From: Akanthomyces muscarius
Lineage: Eukaryota > Ascomycota > Sordariomycetes > Hypocreales > Cordycipitaceae
Assembly: GCF_028009165.1 (NCBI RefSeq)
Contig: NC_079246.1
Location: forward strand, 2,790,001-2,854,000
DNA: 64,000 nt
Direction of reading: 5' to 3'
A model generated the notes under the pieces. The model did no database searches. It was not told the DNA's origin and worked only from the letters and a program-made list of their open reading frames with translations. The translations under genes and the position numbers were made by a program. Shown here piece after piece: positions 30,668 to 41,431 of this stretch (position 1 is its first letter; each line of letters begins with the position of its first letter).

Positions 30668-32819
30668 TTACATTCTTTCGTGCGTAGCCATGAGAGATCC
30701 TGAGTTTATTGTTAGTTATTGAATCTCAAGTGTGCGGTAAGCTTGAACATACCAATAAAAGTTGTCACGAGACGGCTTCTGACTTGGCAGATATCTTCTG
30801 GCACCAGCCAGATAGTAGCGCCCAACTTTCTAGCGATGCTGATGCTGAGTTTCGCGTTCATGTATGCGTCCTCATCCGTCTGTCCAGCGGTCACCAGGTC
30901 GTAGTCAACGTAGCTGCTCTTGATTCCGTTCAGCACATCGAGCAAGAAAACGCCAGTGGCGATAGCGGGGTCCTTGAAAGATCTGATGGCAGAGTTACGA
31001 CCACCCTTCTTGGAAATGTCATTTGCCCAGCGGACCATCTCGGCATCGGTAATTTCTCGCTTGCCGAGCTTCTGCGCAAGAGAGGAAAGAGTCACCGTAA
31101 TGTTTCTTCTCATAAGCTGCCAGACCAGGCCGAGAGTCAGAGTCCTTTGCCCGTCAGTGATATCAGCGCCTTGGATGCCGACCAAGGAAAATCCGATTTG
31201 TTTGCCGAGCTCAATGGCATAGTTGGTATTCTCTACGGCCTTAAATCGGATGATTTCACCGCCATGGGCCGGGGGTTTGTTGACATGACGCCAGTTGACG
31301 GAGCCTTGAATAACCTTGTCATACGCTTGCAGGAGAATGTTGCCGTCGCGTAGATCATCGAAGAATGACACAACTGCCGGCTGAACATCCAAGCTGTTGA
31401 GCCAGAGTGTGAATACTCTGGCTTCTCTCTCGCCTTCGGCGTCAAAATCCTCTACTTCAAGCTTCTCTTCCTCCGTGATGGGGTCCAGAGCAGGGTGGTT
31501 GTTGAACAAATTGGCAACGAACGCAAGGTTCAGCTTCGGGTTACCAGCAACCAGCGAGGTAGGGGTCAGGAACTTTCGGCATTGGAGCTTTTCGGCCTCC
31601 TGGAGAACTTCTTCCGCTCTTTTCAGAAGATCTCTTGTCTGGATGGGCGCTCTGGTGCAGCCGTACTCGCCTCCAATTTGGGCAAGCAGAACGGCGTAGT
31701 TCTCGCCATCCTTGACGTCGGTGGAGAAGTTGGAGACTCTGTAGAATCATGTTAGCTTTTGAGAACTTCGCGGTTTTAGTGCTACGAACCTTCGCGACCA
31801 ATTGGCTGCCTTGAGATGGTAGTTGAACCATCGCAGAAGAATCTGCTCAGGAGGGAGGCGGAGGAACTGTTCCAGGGTCTCATCCTCTTCCAGCAAGCGA
31901 TACAGCTCAGGGTGCAACTTTATATCGATCTTTCCGAGAAGACCACGACGAATAATTTGCCAGATAAGACCCAGGATGAGATGCTCACGCACTTCGATAA
32001 TATCACCCGCGCCAATATTGACGACGGAACAGCCAATACCCTTGCAAGACTCAATCACGATGTTGTTGTTCTCGCTCATTTGAAACGCGTTAAGGTTCTT
32101 GGTCTTCTTTCCAGGCATATTCAAGACACGCTCATCAATGGTGTCCGGAACACTGTCATTGATGAGCTTGGCGAGGACCAGTCCATCCTTACAATCGTCA
32201 AACATTTCGAAGGTATCGGTGGGGAAAGGCAGGCGGCTGCCAATGTCTGCATCGCCTGCCAGGACTGCATTGATGTGTCGAGTGAACTCTGTACGTTCGT
32301 CTTCGTTAATCGTGTGCGTGATATTTGCGCTGGAGCCTTGCACTTGAATCTTGCCGCTGACGCTGCCCTTCGAGGCATGGCCGCCGGTTCGTTGGGTTAC
32401 GACACCGCCAGAAGGAGCGGCTGGCCCGACAGACATGCGTTTTTGGGCGGGGGAAGAGTCGCGAAGCTTTGCGACGAGCTAGCCATGCAGTGTTAGATAT
32501 TTGCCGTATCCCAATAAACTGGACGCACTCACCCCAACGTAATCTTCAAGCTCAACGCGTCTCGAGGAATCAAGCTCAACTTCCTTCAGCGCCTGACGTA
32601 CGACGTCGTATGGCAGATTTTCGCTTTGCTGGGTAGCCTTGATTGCTGTTGCTTCGTCCAGGTATCCTCGGTCGTCTACATCGAGTCGCTGAAAGGCATC
32701 TGACAGCGAGAAGATCTCGTTCTGCGGGAACTGGGGAAATTTCCTGCCGGGGCACACGTAAGTTTTAATGTTAAGCCTTATGTTGGCGTAATATACTTTT
32801 GAAGCTTGAGAACATTCAT
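30668..32819 (-). CDS. SAC6: Fimbrin (plastin), actin-bundling protein
   Basis: Cross-links F-actin in endocytic patches and the septation ring. Exons (minus) 32819-32797, 32743-32533, 32478-31790, 31738-30753 and 30699-30668, 646 aa (yeast Sac6 642). N-terminus MNVLKLQKKFPQFPQNEI, one EF-hand-like segment (RLDVDDRGYLDEATA), a short linker, then two actin-binding domains, four calponin-homology folds: first CH FDDCKDGLVLAKLINDSVPD, second ENYAVLLAQIG, third DDLRDGNILLQAYDKV, fourth GVFLLDVLNGIKSSYVDYD. The first exon is a 23-nt microexon and the last encodes nine residues plus stop. All junctions are in frame. It is divergent from the RING-like gene, 733 bp. Confidence 0.96.
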
Positions 32820-33552
32820 TGTGACTTATTGTTCGATGTTCGGTGCTGAATATTGGTTTCGTGGTCTTGTGCTCTTGGGCGCAATTGCTCCGTCGGAAAC
32901 CCTGGTCTGCGGAGCTTACGGAACGTACGTGCTAGCAAGGATAGTTCGGTTAGAGATTCTCCCGGGAGCTATTGCTTTACTGACATACTTTTTAAATCTG
33001 TTTTAGAGGGCGATACTCACACTGCAGCTGCTGCTTGTAGATCAACGTCGTGCAATGAGAGAGTTTGCGACAGGAGGGGGGTGCTGTGGCGGGGCAGAAA
33101 GTGATGTAATGGCTGGTGGGGCAGCAGCTGGCCACGCCGACGCCGCGCAATGCATTTCGATGTTGCCTGGAAAGCCACCAAGTTCTGAGAAGACCATTGA
33201 TAACTGGCCTATGTGAATGCGGTTGTCGTCAGCGCCGTCGGGTTGAATACGGTCATTGACAAGTTCATAGAACGAATGTAATTTCTCACATGCCGGACGG
33301 CCCCGTTGTTCATCAAACGCTTGCTACTAAGTTCGATTCGCCATTTTTATGTTGTGCTCTACGACTTCTGTCACGCTGTACATCAAGTATATTGGGCAAC
33401 TTTTGTGCAACCCGATATGCATTGCTTGAGAGCCAGGGTGTAGGTAGGTGGTTACCACAGCGCAGCGCTGGCGGGTCTGATAGTTTCTGACTGGGAAATT
33501 TTTCTGGCCTCCACAGCAACCTTCAGCACAGCCAAACCCAAGAAAAAAAACC
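32820..33552. other. Divergent promoter, fimbrin and RING-like/ankyrin gene
   Basis: 733 bp; TAGGTAGG at 33441-33448. No gene recognised. Confidence 0.65.
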
Positions 33553-34376
33553 ATGGCATCTTGCAGGACATGCAATGAGCCTCTTGTGCTCCATGTGGCT
33601 GACAGTGACGACGAAGGAGAAGATGTCGGTACCGTCGATGTTCCAGATGATATCGAGCTCTCCTGCCGTTGCCATTATCACTGGTAGGGAACGCCAATGT
33701 ACTGGGGAGAGTTGATGGTGGCAGTAATGTACTTGGTGGCTAATTTTTTTATAGGCAATGCTTGATGGACAACGCTTCTTCAATCATCTCGAATCCTCGT
33801 TGTCCTTTTTGTGGCCAGGACATATCCAGCGCAGCCGCGTCTGCAGCTAGCTCTCATTCGTCCGAAACTCCTGCTATCCTCGTTCGATATACGAATGAGG
33901 GTGGTACGCAGGATGGACTAGACATTTTATCATCTATGACTGAGGAAGCATATCTCGAATCGCATCCCGAGGCTGCTCCTGCGCGAGCTTTTCATGTGAT
34001 GTGCGCAGAAGGCGATATTGATGGTCTTGTTGAGCTGGTGTACCACTCTGGCGATCAGGTCCCTGATGTTGGTGGGATGATTCGGTACCAAGATCCCCTC
34101 TCTGGAATGAAAAGTGGTCTCCATTTGGCAGTCGAGAACCGACAGGAGCGTGTTGCTTGGCTGCTGTTGTGGCTTTCTTCCTCGCTGCCGTCTGACGTTT
34201 TCCCTCTCGAGGCAAGGCAAAGTGTCGAGTCTATGGGTCTGGGGCGATTTGATGTCGATACTACGACGGATGTTAGGAGCTTGTTGGACAGCGAGGGGCG
34301 CACCCCCTCTGCACTGGCAGCGCAGCTGGGGAGCCCGCAACTGCGGCTTGTTGATTCTGGACTATTAGCATTGTAA
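33553..34376 (+). CDS. RING-like zinc-finger plus ankyrin-repeat protein
   Basis: No named family recognised. Exons 33553-33683 and 33755-34376, 250 aa. Residues 4-70 carry metal-ligand spacing: CRTC, then after an acidic stretch CRCHYHWQC, then CPFC, compatible with a small RING-like or treble-clef Zn site; the intron splits the Trp codon in HYHWQC. Residues about 125-245 look like three ankyrin-type helix pairs: ARAFHVMCAEGDIDGLVELV, SGLHLAVENRQERVAWLLLW and GRTPSALAAQLGSPQLRLV. It could be a small E3 ligase or an adaptor; neither is shown. Divergent with fimbrin, followed by the DDHD gene on the same strand. Confidence 0.75.
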
Positions 34377-34992
34377 AGTAATAAAGGGCGAATGGCGACA
34401 GCGCACGTTGAGGCTGGCATATCAATAGACAATCAAAGGCCCGACACACAAAAAAGAATCAAGAAAACCAGCAGACACACGATGACTGAAAATCGCACTC
34501 AATGAGCATCCCGCATACTACAGTAACTCGGTCATGGCAAATAACAGGTGCAGGGTAGGCCCGCTTGGGAGCAAGCTGCCAGTCATAGGCCGCACCTTGC
34601 AACCGCTCTCATTGACCCGTGCCGTATCCTCCCGTCACCAAACACATGACAACGCCGCCGAGCGTCAATGACCGAGTAAATTCAGCCCAGTGGTCGTCGT
34701 TCTGCTACAAGCGTGTATTCGGATTAATAACGCGAGGCTTTCCTGTCGACCCCGCAACCGATGAAATTGCCTCACCCGAGCAAGTTACATCTCCCTTTAG
34801 CAGGCCAACCGTTGCGTCTGTAGCTACAAAAAAAGCGGCATAGATACATGAACCAGACGTCCGACTATCGAGCCGAGGCTCGGATAAAAGACAACAGTGG
34901 CACTGTATTGCGGCAAGTCAGGGCTTCGCCCGGGACTTCTCAGCAGACAGCTCATATCACATGGTGCACCCAGCTCACCACAGCGGCGAATC
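34377..34992. other. Intergenic, DDHD gene promoter
   Basis: 616 bp; no gene. A GTG-initiated extension of the DDHD frame (from 34897) is not credible as coding. Confidence 0.65.
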
Positions 34993-37900
34993 ATGAGTAC
35001 AAAGAACGAAGGTGCGGCCGATGGCAAGCCAAGAAGCGAGGAAGTCCACGAAACACCATACTGGACTTCAGCTCTGAGTTCATTCGGAATATGGAACGGC
35101 GGCAAACCATCTGGGACGCAGTCTGGGAAAGAGGCTGTGGAAGAGGCGAATGCGCTGAAATCCAATTCCTCAGCGGACCACCTCACCACACCATTCCACG
35201 GGCAAAGCTTCCGACGTTACCCACAAGGCTGCCCACGCCCTAAAGTCCAATGGTTTCATGCTGTTGATGTACGAATTTTATATGAGCCCAGTCTGTTCAA
35301 TGCTGACACTGCCATAGGTGCCAAAGAGGACCACGTTGCCACTCTTCGAAGCAAAAGGCCCCAGCGAACCCAAACCACTAGTGAAGCCAAAGAAATTTTC
35401 TGCATTTTCTGCAGAGGACTCTCGGAGGATCGAAGCTCAGTACCAAAGCCTCATGGAAGCCGACGAGGAGCGACGCAGTAAGAACAAGGGTGCGGAAGCT
35501 AAATCGCAGCGCAGTGCCTCTGAACCCACGAACGAGGACACGCGGGTGCCGGTAAATGAAGACTTCCTGTTTGATGTCGGTATCGAGCGGCGGGAGCTCT
35601 GCCCAGTGTACTGGCTCGGTCCCGTCTACGAAGGTGAGTACCACTTACCTGCTACAAGACCCGACGTTGCTGATCTTGCCAATGCTAGTTCGTCGTGGAA
35701 CTTGGTTTTTCCAAGATGGCTCAAACTTGAGACCGTGCGAAGAAAATCTTGCTGCACAAGTAGAAGAAGTAAGTAAATGACGAAGGCCGGCGTAATGTTC
35801 TACTGACACGGCGAAGGGATATCTAAAAATGAAAGCATGGACCGAACCAGGTGAGCCCCAACGGCAACGAGTTGTCAAGCTAAAGCTAATAATCCACATG
35901 CAGAGAAGCAGAATCACCCAAAGCAAGATATTGCCAGCGCAACAGCTACAGCAAAGGAGAAGCCTTCTGCGGCTGCGGACAATAGCCCAGCGGACACAGA
36001 ATCGAAACCAGCCAAGCTGAAATCGCATCGCCTATTCGGAATCTACATGAACAACACTGTCACGTATGAGGATGCCAGCATTGCTTGGCTGGTATCAGAT
36101 GGCGTCCTGTCGTGGGTAGCGACGTCCGTATACGAGCGCTTTGGAGGAGGAGGGCACATGAGTGGCGTCAAGTTGATCAGAGGCTATTCTAACCAAAACA
36201 AGGCCAAGGAAAAGGGAACCAACGACAAGAAACCCGCAGCCGACAACGAGGACGAAACAGCATCTAAAAACACGCCATCCAACGCAGATGCGGCCTCGAG
36301 CGGCAAAACGTCCAGTGTGGCAGAGGCGGCGCTGACCGGGAAGGCGATACTGCAAAGGCGACTCTCAACTATCATAGAGAGTGAAGATCGGCGCACAGCA
36401 ACGAGCGACAATGACGTACAAAAGCTGAACGAGGAGGAGATGCGCCACGATTATCTCACCCAAAGCGGCGAATCGCAGAATCGAGATATCGAGCACCTAG
36501 TGCTAGTCACGCATGGAATTGGGCAGCGACTTGGCCTACGGTATGCGGACGAGGTTGTGCAAGTATAAAACCAAGCTGACGAATGGTGTAGAACGCAAAG
36601 TGTCAACTTTATCCATGATGTCAATGTTTTACGCAAAACTCTCAAGGGCGTGTACGCAAACTCACCAGAGCTTCGATCAATGAATATCGATGAAGGCGAT
36701 GGCCCAGGCAATTGTCGCATGCAGGTTTTGCCAGTATGCTGGCGCCACAAAGTTGACTTTCCAAGAGGAAGAAAGAGGAAAATGCAAGCCGACGAGACAG
36801 ATGTTGCCGAAGCCTACGAAGAGGAAGAAACGTGTAAGACCCTTCCACACAGCCGTCACGACCACTACCTAAATCATACATACACAGATCCGACATTAGA
36901 GGATATTACAATAGACGGCGTTGCGTTTGCCCGATCGCTCATCTCTGACCTGGCCCTGGACGTTCTTCTTTACCAAAGCTCGTACAGAGCTGAGATTGCG
37001 CAGACAGTGATTGAGGAGTCCAACCTCATAGTTGACTTATTCCGGCAACGAAACCCGAATTTCAAGGGCAAGATTCACCTGGTTGGCCACTCGCTAGGTT
37101 CTGCCATCTTGTTTGACATCCTCTGCCACGAGAATAGGCGGCGTCGCCATGATTCGAAGCCGAACCCACTGCGTTTCTTGCCCCATCGTGGCCCAGCGCG
37201 AACTGAGACCAATGATACCTTGGACTTTGACGTGGAAGACTTTTACTGTTTAGGATCACCCATTGGCTTGTTTCAAATGCTCACGGGCAGGTATGTACGA
37301 ACATGCTATGCACAGAGCACGTCTAATATCATGCGCAGAACCATCGCCGCGCGTCAGGTTGAGCGCAACATTTCCAAGGTAGGCTTAGCGAGGGCCATAG
37401 ACTCGGAAAGTCAGGATGATAGCTTTATGGCCGATTCAAGTTCCGAAAATGGAGTTTCGCGACCAGATACGCAGCAGCTGTTCAACATATTCTACCCGTC
37501 TGACCCAATCAGCTACCGTCTAGAGCCTCTGATTGCGCCTTCCATGGCTTCGATGAAGCCACATAATCTTCCTTATACCAAAAAGGGCATATTCGGAGTG
37601 GTTGGGTCACAAGGACTGACCGGTATCGGAACGAAAGTCGGCCAAAGTGTCAGTGGTCTCCTTGCTAGCTTAAGCACTGGAATATCGACCAATTTACTAC
37701 CCGCTTCGCTTCGTATCACCAATGAAGAGGCTCAAATGATGATGAATGAGAAAGAACTCCCAGATATTTCTGCTGAAGCGACACCGAAGGAGACGAACGA
37801 GAAACGAAGCGGAATGGGCAGCGAGAGCCAAGGCACAGAAGACGAGGAAGCACTCCTAGCCAACCACAGCAGCCAAATTGCCACGCTATACTCTCGCTTC

Positions 37901-38226
37901 CAGATGGGCGACGAGCGCAGCGAAGAAGCCCGAAAAGATCCCGATTCCGAAAACAAAGATCGCAAGACGCAAAAGCAACGGACAGCCCAGAGGAAGGTCT
38001 GGGCACTCAATCGCAACGGACGCGTTGATTTTAGCATTCAGGAGTACGTGATGCCCAAGAATTCTTTATCGGCACAACTGACCATTGTAGGGGAGCCCTG
38101 GATTTTAATCCCATCAGTACCATTGCTTCGCACATTGGTTACTGGGGAGAGGAGGACGTGAGCCACTTCATGCTTTCTCAGGCTCTTTCGCGAGCGAAAG
38201 AGAAGCCTAGTGAAAATTCTGAATGA
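34993..38226 (+). CDS. DDHD-domain phospholipase A1 (DDL1/PA-PLA1-like)
   Basis: Lipase of the PA-preferring PLA1 family (yeast Ddl1/YOR022C, human DDHD1/2). Exons 34993-35268, 35318-35633, 35689-35768, 35817-35850, 35904-36540, 36592-36833, 36888-37290, 37339-38043 and 38091-38226, 942 aa. N-terminal WWE-like region (VQWFHAVD, VRRGTWFFQDG), then HLVLVTHGIGQRLGLR, the serine-hydrolase elbow GHSLGS near 645, and the DDHD set: FYPSDPISYRLEPL (Asp), GRVDFSIQEG (Asp), ASHIGYW (His) and WGEEDV (Asp). Introns 36834-36887 (54 nt) and 37291-37338 (48 nt) are multiples of three without stops, so a naive reading includes them. A possible extra short intron near 37380 was not applied. Confidence 0.9.
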
Positions 38227-38594
38227 AACGACAAGTGTAAATAGTATATAGATAAAAGAATTCGCTTGCGAATTGCCCATTTGGCATATTGTTGGTTCAC
38301 AATCGTACCATCTCACACTGCCCTCGTGGCCTCGTGGCCCATGTAGTTGCAACGCCGTTTTTAGTGGTAAATATTTGAGCATCCATATGTGGCACTCAAA
38401 AGACTCTCATATTATAATAGACTGCCAATGCCTCGTTGGCTTTGTTTCTCGTCAACTGACACTGACCGCGGACTGAGTCACGTGTGGCGAATCGCTCATT
38501 CACAGCTGGGTTGCTCACCAAAATTGACCTTACACATCAGCTGTTTAAAGTTCGCAGACCTCGACTGGCATTGTGGCGAGGATTGTCTTCTGAA
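38227..38594. other. Intergenic, SRAP gene promoter
   Basis: 368 bp. Contains TGAGTCACGTG at 38474-38484, an 11-bp match to the RPL19 upstream palindrome. No gene. Confidence 0.7.
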
Positions 38595-39783
38595 ATGTGC
38601 GGAAGATATGCGTTGGCGCTGGTGAGTACGAGACAGCTGTGAGCGTTGTGCATCTCTACAACATGCCGCGCCGCACTGAGCGTTACTAATGACAGCAGCG
38701 GCCCTCTGATGTCCGCCAAATAATAGAAGATGCAGGCATGCCGGTGGCCGAAGCACCGGAGGATGACGGAAACGATGCGCCAAGGCAGTCATACAACTTT
38801 GCGCCTGGTTACTACGGAGCCGTGTACCGGGCCGATACGCCTGATCACGGTGCCGGCCCAGCTCCGAACGCAGCGGCCGGTGAATCCCAGCATAACGAGA
38901 ATGACCAAGAGACGACGAGCTACAAGTTGCAATCCATGAAATGGGGCCTGATTCCTTTCTGGACGAAACGTAACCCAGACTATGCTTCCATGCTCAAGAC
39001 CATCAATTGCCGCTCTGATTCTCTCAGCACCCCGGGTGGCATGTGGGCAACCATGAAGGCACGGAAGCGATGCATCGTCATTGCACAAGGATTCTATGAG
39101 TGGCTCAAGACCGGACCCAGAGACAAGCTCCCTCACTATGTCAAAAGAGCAGACGGCCAGCTGATGTGTTTCGCCGGGCTGTGGGATTGCGTGCAGTACG
39201 AAGGTGCGTGGATAGTAAGGCTGGATCGAGTGACCTGCCGGTACTAACATGACCAGACTCGGATGAAAAACAATACACCTTTACAATCATCACCACGGAT
39301 TCAAACAAGCAGCTGAAATTTCTACACGACCGGATGCCTGTTGTTCTGGAACCCGGGTCTGATGCCATGCGGCAGTGGCTGGACCCTAAGGCGCACGAGT
39401 GGTCAAAAGACCTGCAGTCATTGTTGCAGCCTTTTGCTGGTGAAGTTGAAGTGTACCCCGTGAGCAAGGACGTGGGCAAAGTAGGAAACAACTCGCCGAC
39501 ATTTATCAGACCGCTGTACAGCAAGGGAAACAAGTCAAATATTGCCAACTTTTTCTCCAGCCCTAGAATTGAGAACGCTGTAGGGTCGCCTACGAAGTTG
39601 CAGGATGCAGAGGGTGGTGTGACTACAGAGAAGACAGAGAAACGGAAACAGTCGGAGGAGGTCGAGTCACCTCGCAAGAAGCAGACGACCCTGAAAGCCA
39701 TCAGCGCAACAAATAACATGCGCAAAAAAACGTCAATTGCGGCTAAAGGTACGCAAAAGATTACCACTTTTTTCAGTAAATAG
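38595..39783 (+). CDS. SRAP protein, abasic-site DNA-protein crosslinker (HMCES/YedK type)
   Basis: HMCES-type proteins shield abasic sites in single-stranded DNA at forks by forming a thiazolidine link through Cys2. Exons 38595-38621, 38699-39203 and 39257-39783, 352 aa. MCGRYALAL places the catalytic Cys at position 2. Further active-site blocks: WGLIPFWTK, INCRSDSL (Asn, Arg), GFYEW (Glu) and HDRMPV (His). The C-terminal 100 residues are basic and disordered and carry two PCNA-binding-like motifs, KSNIANFF and the terminal TQKITTFFSK. The 27-nt first exon encodes the whole active N-terminus. Firm on family; PCNA binding inferred. Confidence 0.94.
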
Positions 39784-41189
39784 CTATATAGGTGACTCGT
39801 GATATAACCATGGCTTTTTTTTTGCGTCCCTGTGAAGTCACTGAATAAATTGTCACGCTGATGCATTTTCCCTCTTGCTGATGGTGATAAAGGCGCAGCT
39901 GCGATGTAAAAAAACAAAAGCTCTCGAAATCGCGCAGAGATAAAATATTGGTGCAGAATGAAACGAGAAAAACGTTTTGCGACACACAATTTCTCAACTA
40001 ATTCTACTAAAAGCAGTATTGACGGTGTAGGCCATGCACATCGCTTTTTTCTTTCTTTCTGCTCTACGTTAATTGGCAAGCGCGTTGGTGAAAGAAAAAA
40101 AAAAAAACCAACGCCCCGCCGGAGAAGATGCTAGCAATCATGTCGACAGATGTAGTAGGAAAGCAGAAACAAGCGAATTTAATCAATAGCGTTTCGAATA
40201 AAACACGAACAGGAAAATATATTGTAGATTGTTCAAGAGCATCCAACACTCAAGACAAAAAGCATCTAAATTTAAACATCGGTACTTCATTTATGCCGGC
40301 AATCAGCGCATAAACGGCCACGCGCGAAAGATTCCAACAGGCGGACCGTCACCATGTCATACGAACATCAAACACGCACTTGACAATATCCATCATGTGA
40401 TGACATATCCATACTACTACTCTTATGCGTCCCATCTGCAGCCCACCTAACAACCATTGTTGCTGCTGCGCAATGCGCTCAGTCCGGTAGCACAACGGCA
40501 GACTTCAAGCTGATTGTAGTTCATGCAGGTGGTACAGTCTGCCAAGGCTATCCAACCTTGCTGAGACAGACGACTACGTGTGTGCTGTTACGCTGAAACG
40601 AACACGTCCTCACAAGGACTTGTACATAATTTCAATATCTTATCTGCTTGACATGTGCAGCGCAGAATTGCAGGCTGAAAATATCAACCTGTCGGTAGAT
40701 ACAACACTAGATCTCGACGATCTCACAGCATGTTGATCTCGATGGGCCCGGAGCTTTTCGCCCTAGAAATAACATTGGGCGGGCGGAGCGCGCGTTGTCA
40801 CCGTTGTCTGTGGCGTGAACTGTGGCGGCAGCTTCAATACGCAATGCCAGCGATGGAGCACCAGCCAAAGCGCACTCGTCTTCAATCGTCTTTGTTGGGC
40901 ATTGTCTTGCGCTCGCCTTTGGAAGGTCCCGATCTATCAATATGTAGCGGTGAGCCTGTTCAACAGTAGTTGTAGGAAAATCGCTTGAGAACGTGTTGCT
41001 TGCAGGTTTGTTGCTGCCTGCTGAAATGAGCATGGGTGCGCTTGCTGGGTGGTGCAAATCTGACGTCATTGATTTCGACGTTGGCGCTTGCGCAACGGCT
41101 CACCTTGTGTGGTTGGTTCTTGCCAAGTACCCTTTGCGTGGAATGCACAGTAAAATAAGCTCTGGAAGCTGATGGATACCTTGCCGATA

Positions 41190-41366
41190 CCCCTTCTGAG
41201 ACGCTTTCCCTGGCACCGCTTTCCCTGGCACGCCACCCCCCGGGATGGTTGGCTGGCCAGGTCTAGAATGTGAATCAGGCGAGAGCAAGTGAAAAGTATG
41301 ACGTGATGGGCCGGTAATGCAGCTGCCTTGCAAGAGGGGAGCTATATGTACTTCTCATCAGCCCCT
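41190..41366. promoter_or_regulatory. Three STRE-like cores upstream of ISH1
   Basis: CCCCT at 41190-41194 and 41362-41366 and AGGGG at 41335-41339, within 245 bp of the ISH1 ATG. STRE (CCCCT) is the Msn2/4-type stress element; a stress role fits the Ish1 family. Short motifs, so chance matches are possible. Confidence 0.4.
41202..41231 (+). repeat. 2 x 15-bp perfect tandem repeat
   Basis: CGCTTTCCCTGGCAC occurs twice head-to-tail, about 200 bp upstream of ISH1. Confidence 0.85.
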
Positions 41367-41431
41367 TAGCTTTTGATGAACAGCCCTCTTACACCTACAA
41401 CACCATCCAACTCCCATTTACATCAAACGCA

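Larger units (their letters stand above)
39784..41431. other. Gene-poor 1.65 kb between SRAP and ISH1
   Basis: No recognisable protein. The first 500 bp are AT-rich with A runs near 40097. An 8-bp perfect stem (40497-40504 with 40536-40543) follows a pol III A-box-like TAGCACAACGG (40488-40498). A 15-bp unit is tandemly doubled at 41202-41231. Stress-element cores lie near ISH1. A 120-codon minus-strand frame (40707-41069) shows no domain. Confidence 0.55.

Noticed and set aside
34897..34992. N-terminal extension of the DDHD protein from a GTG codon
   Set aside because: Nuclear fungal genes rarely use GTG; the first ATG (34993) leads into plausible protein.
37378..37460. Extra intron in the DDHD gene after ISKV
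   Set aside because: Candidate acceptors make introns of only about 22-80 nt with no branch site, and the continuous frame is acceptable.
40707..41069. 120-codon minus-strand open frame in the gene-poor region
   Set aside because: No domain, signal or coiled-coil pattern and no neighbouring splice-compatible exon; could be real but unsupported.
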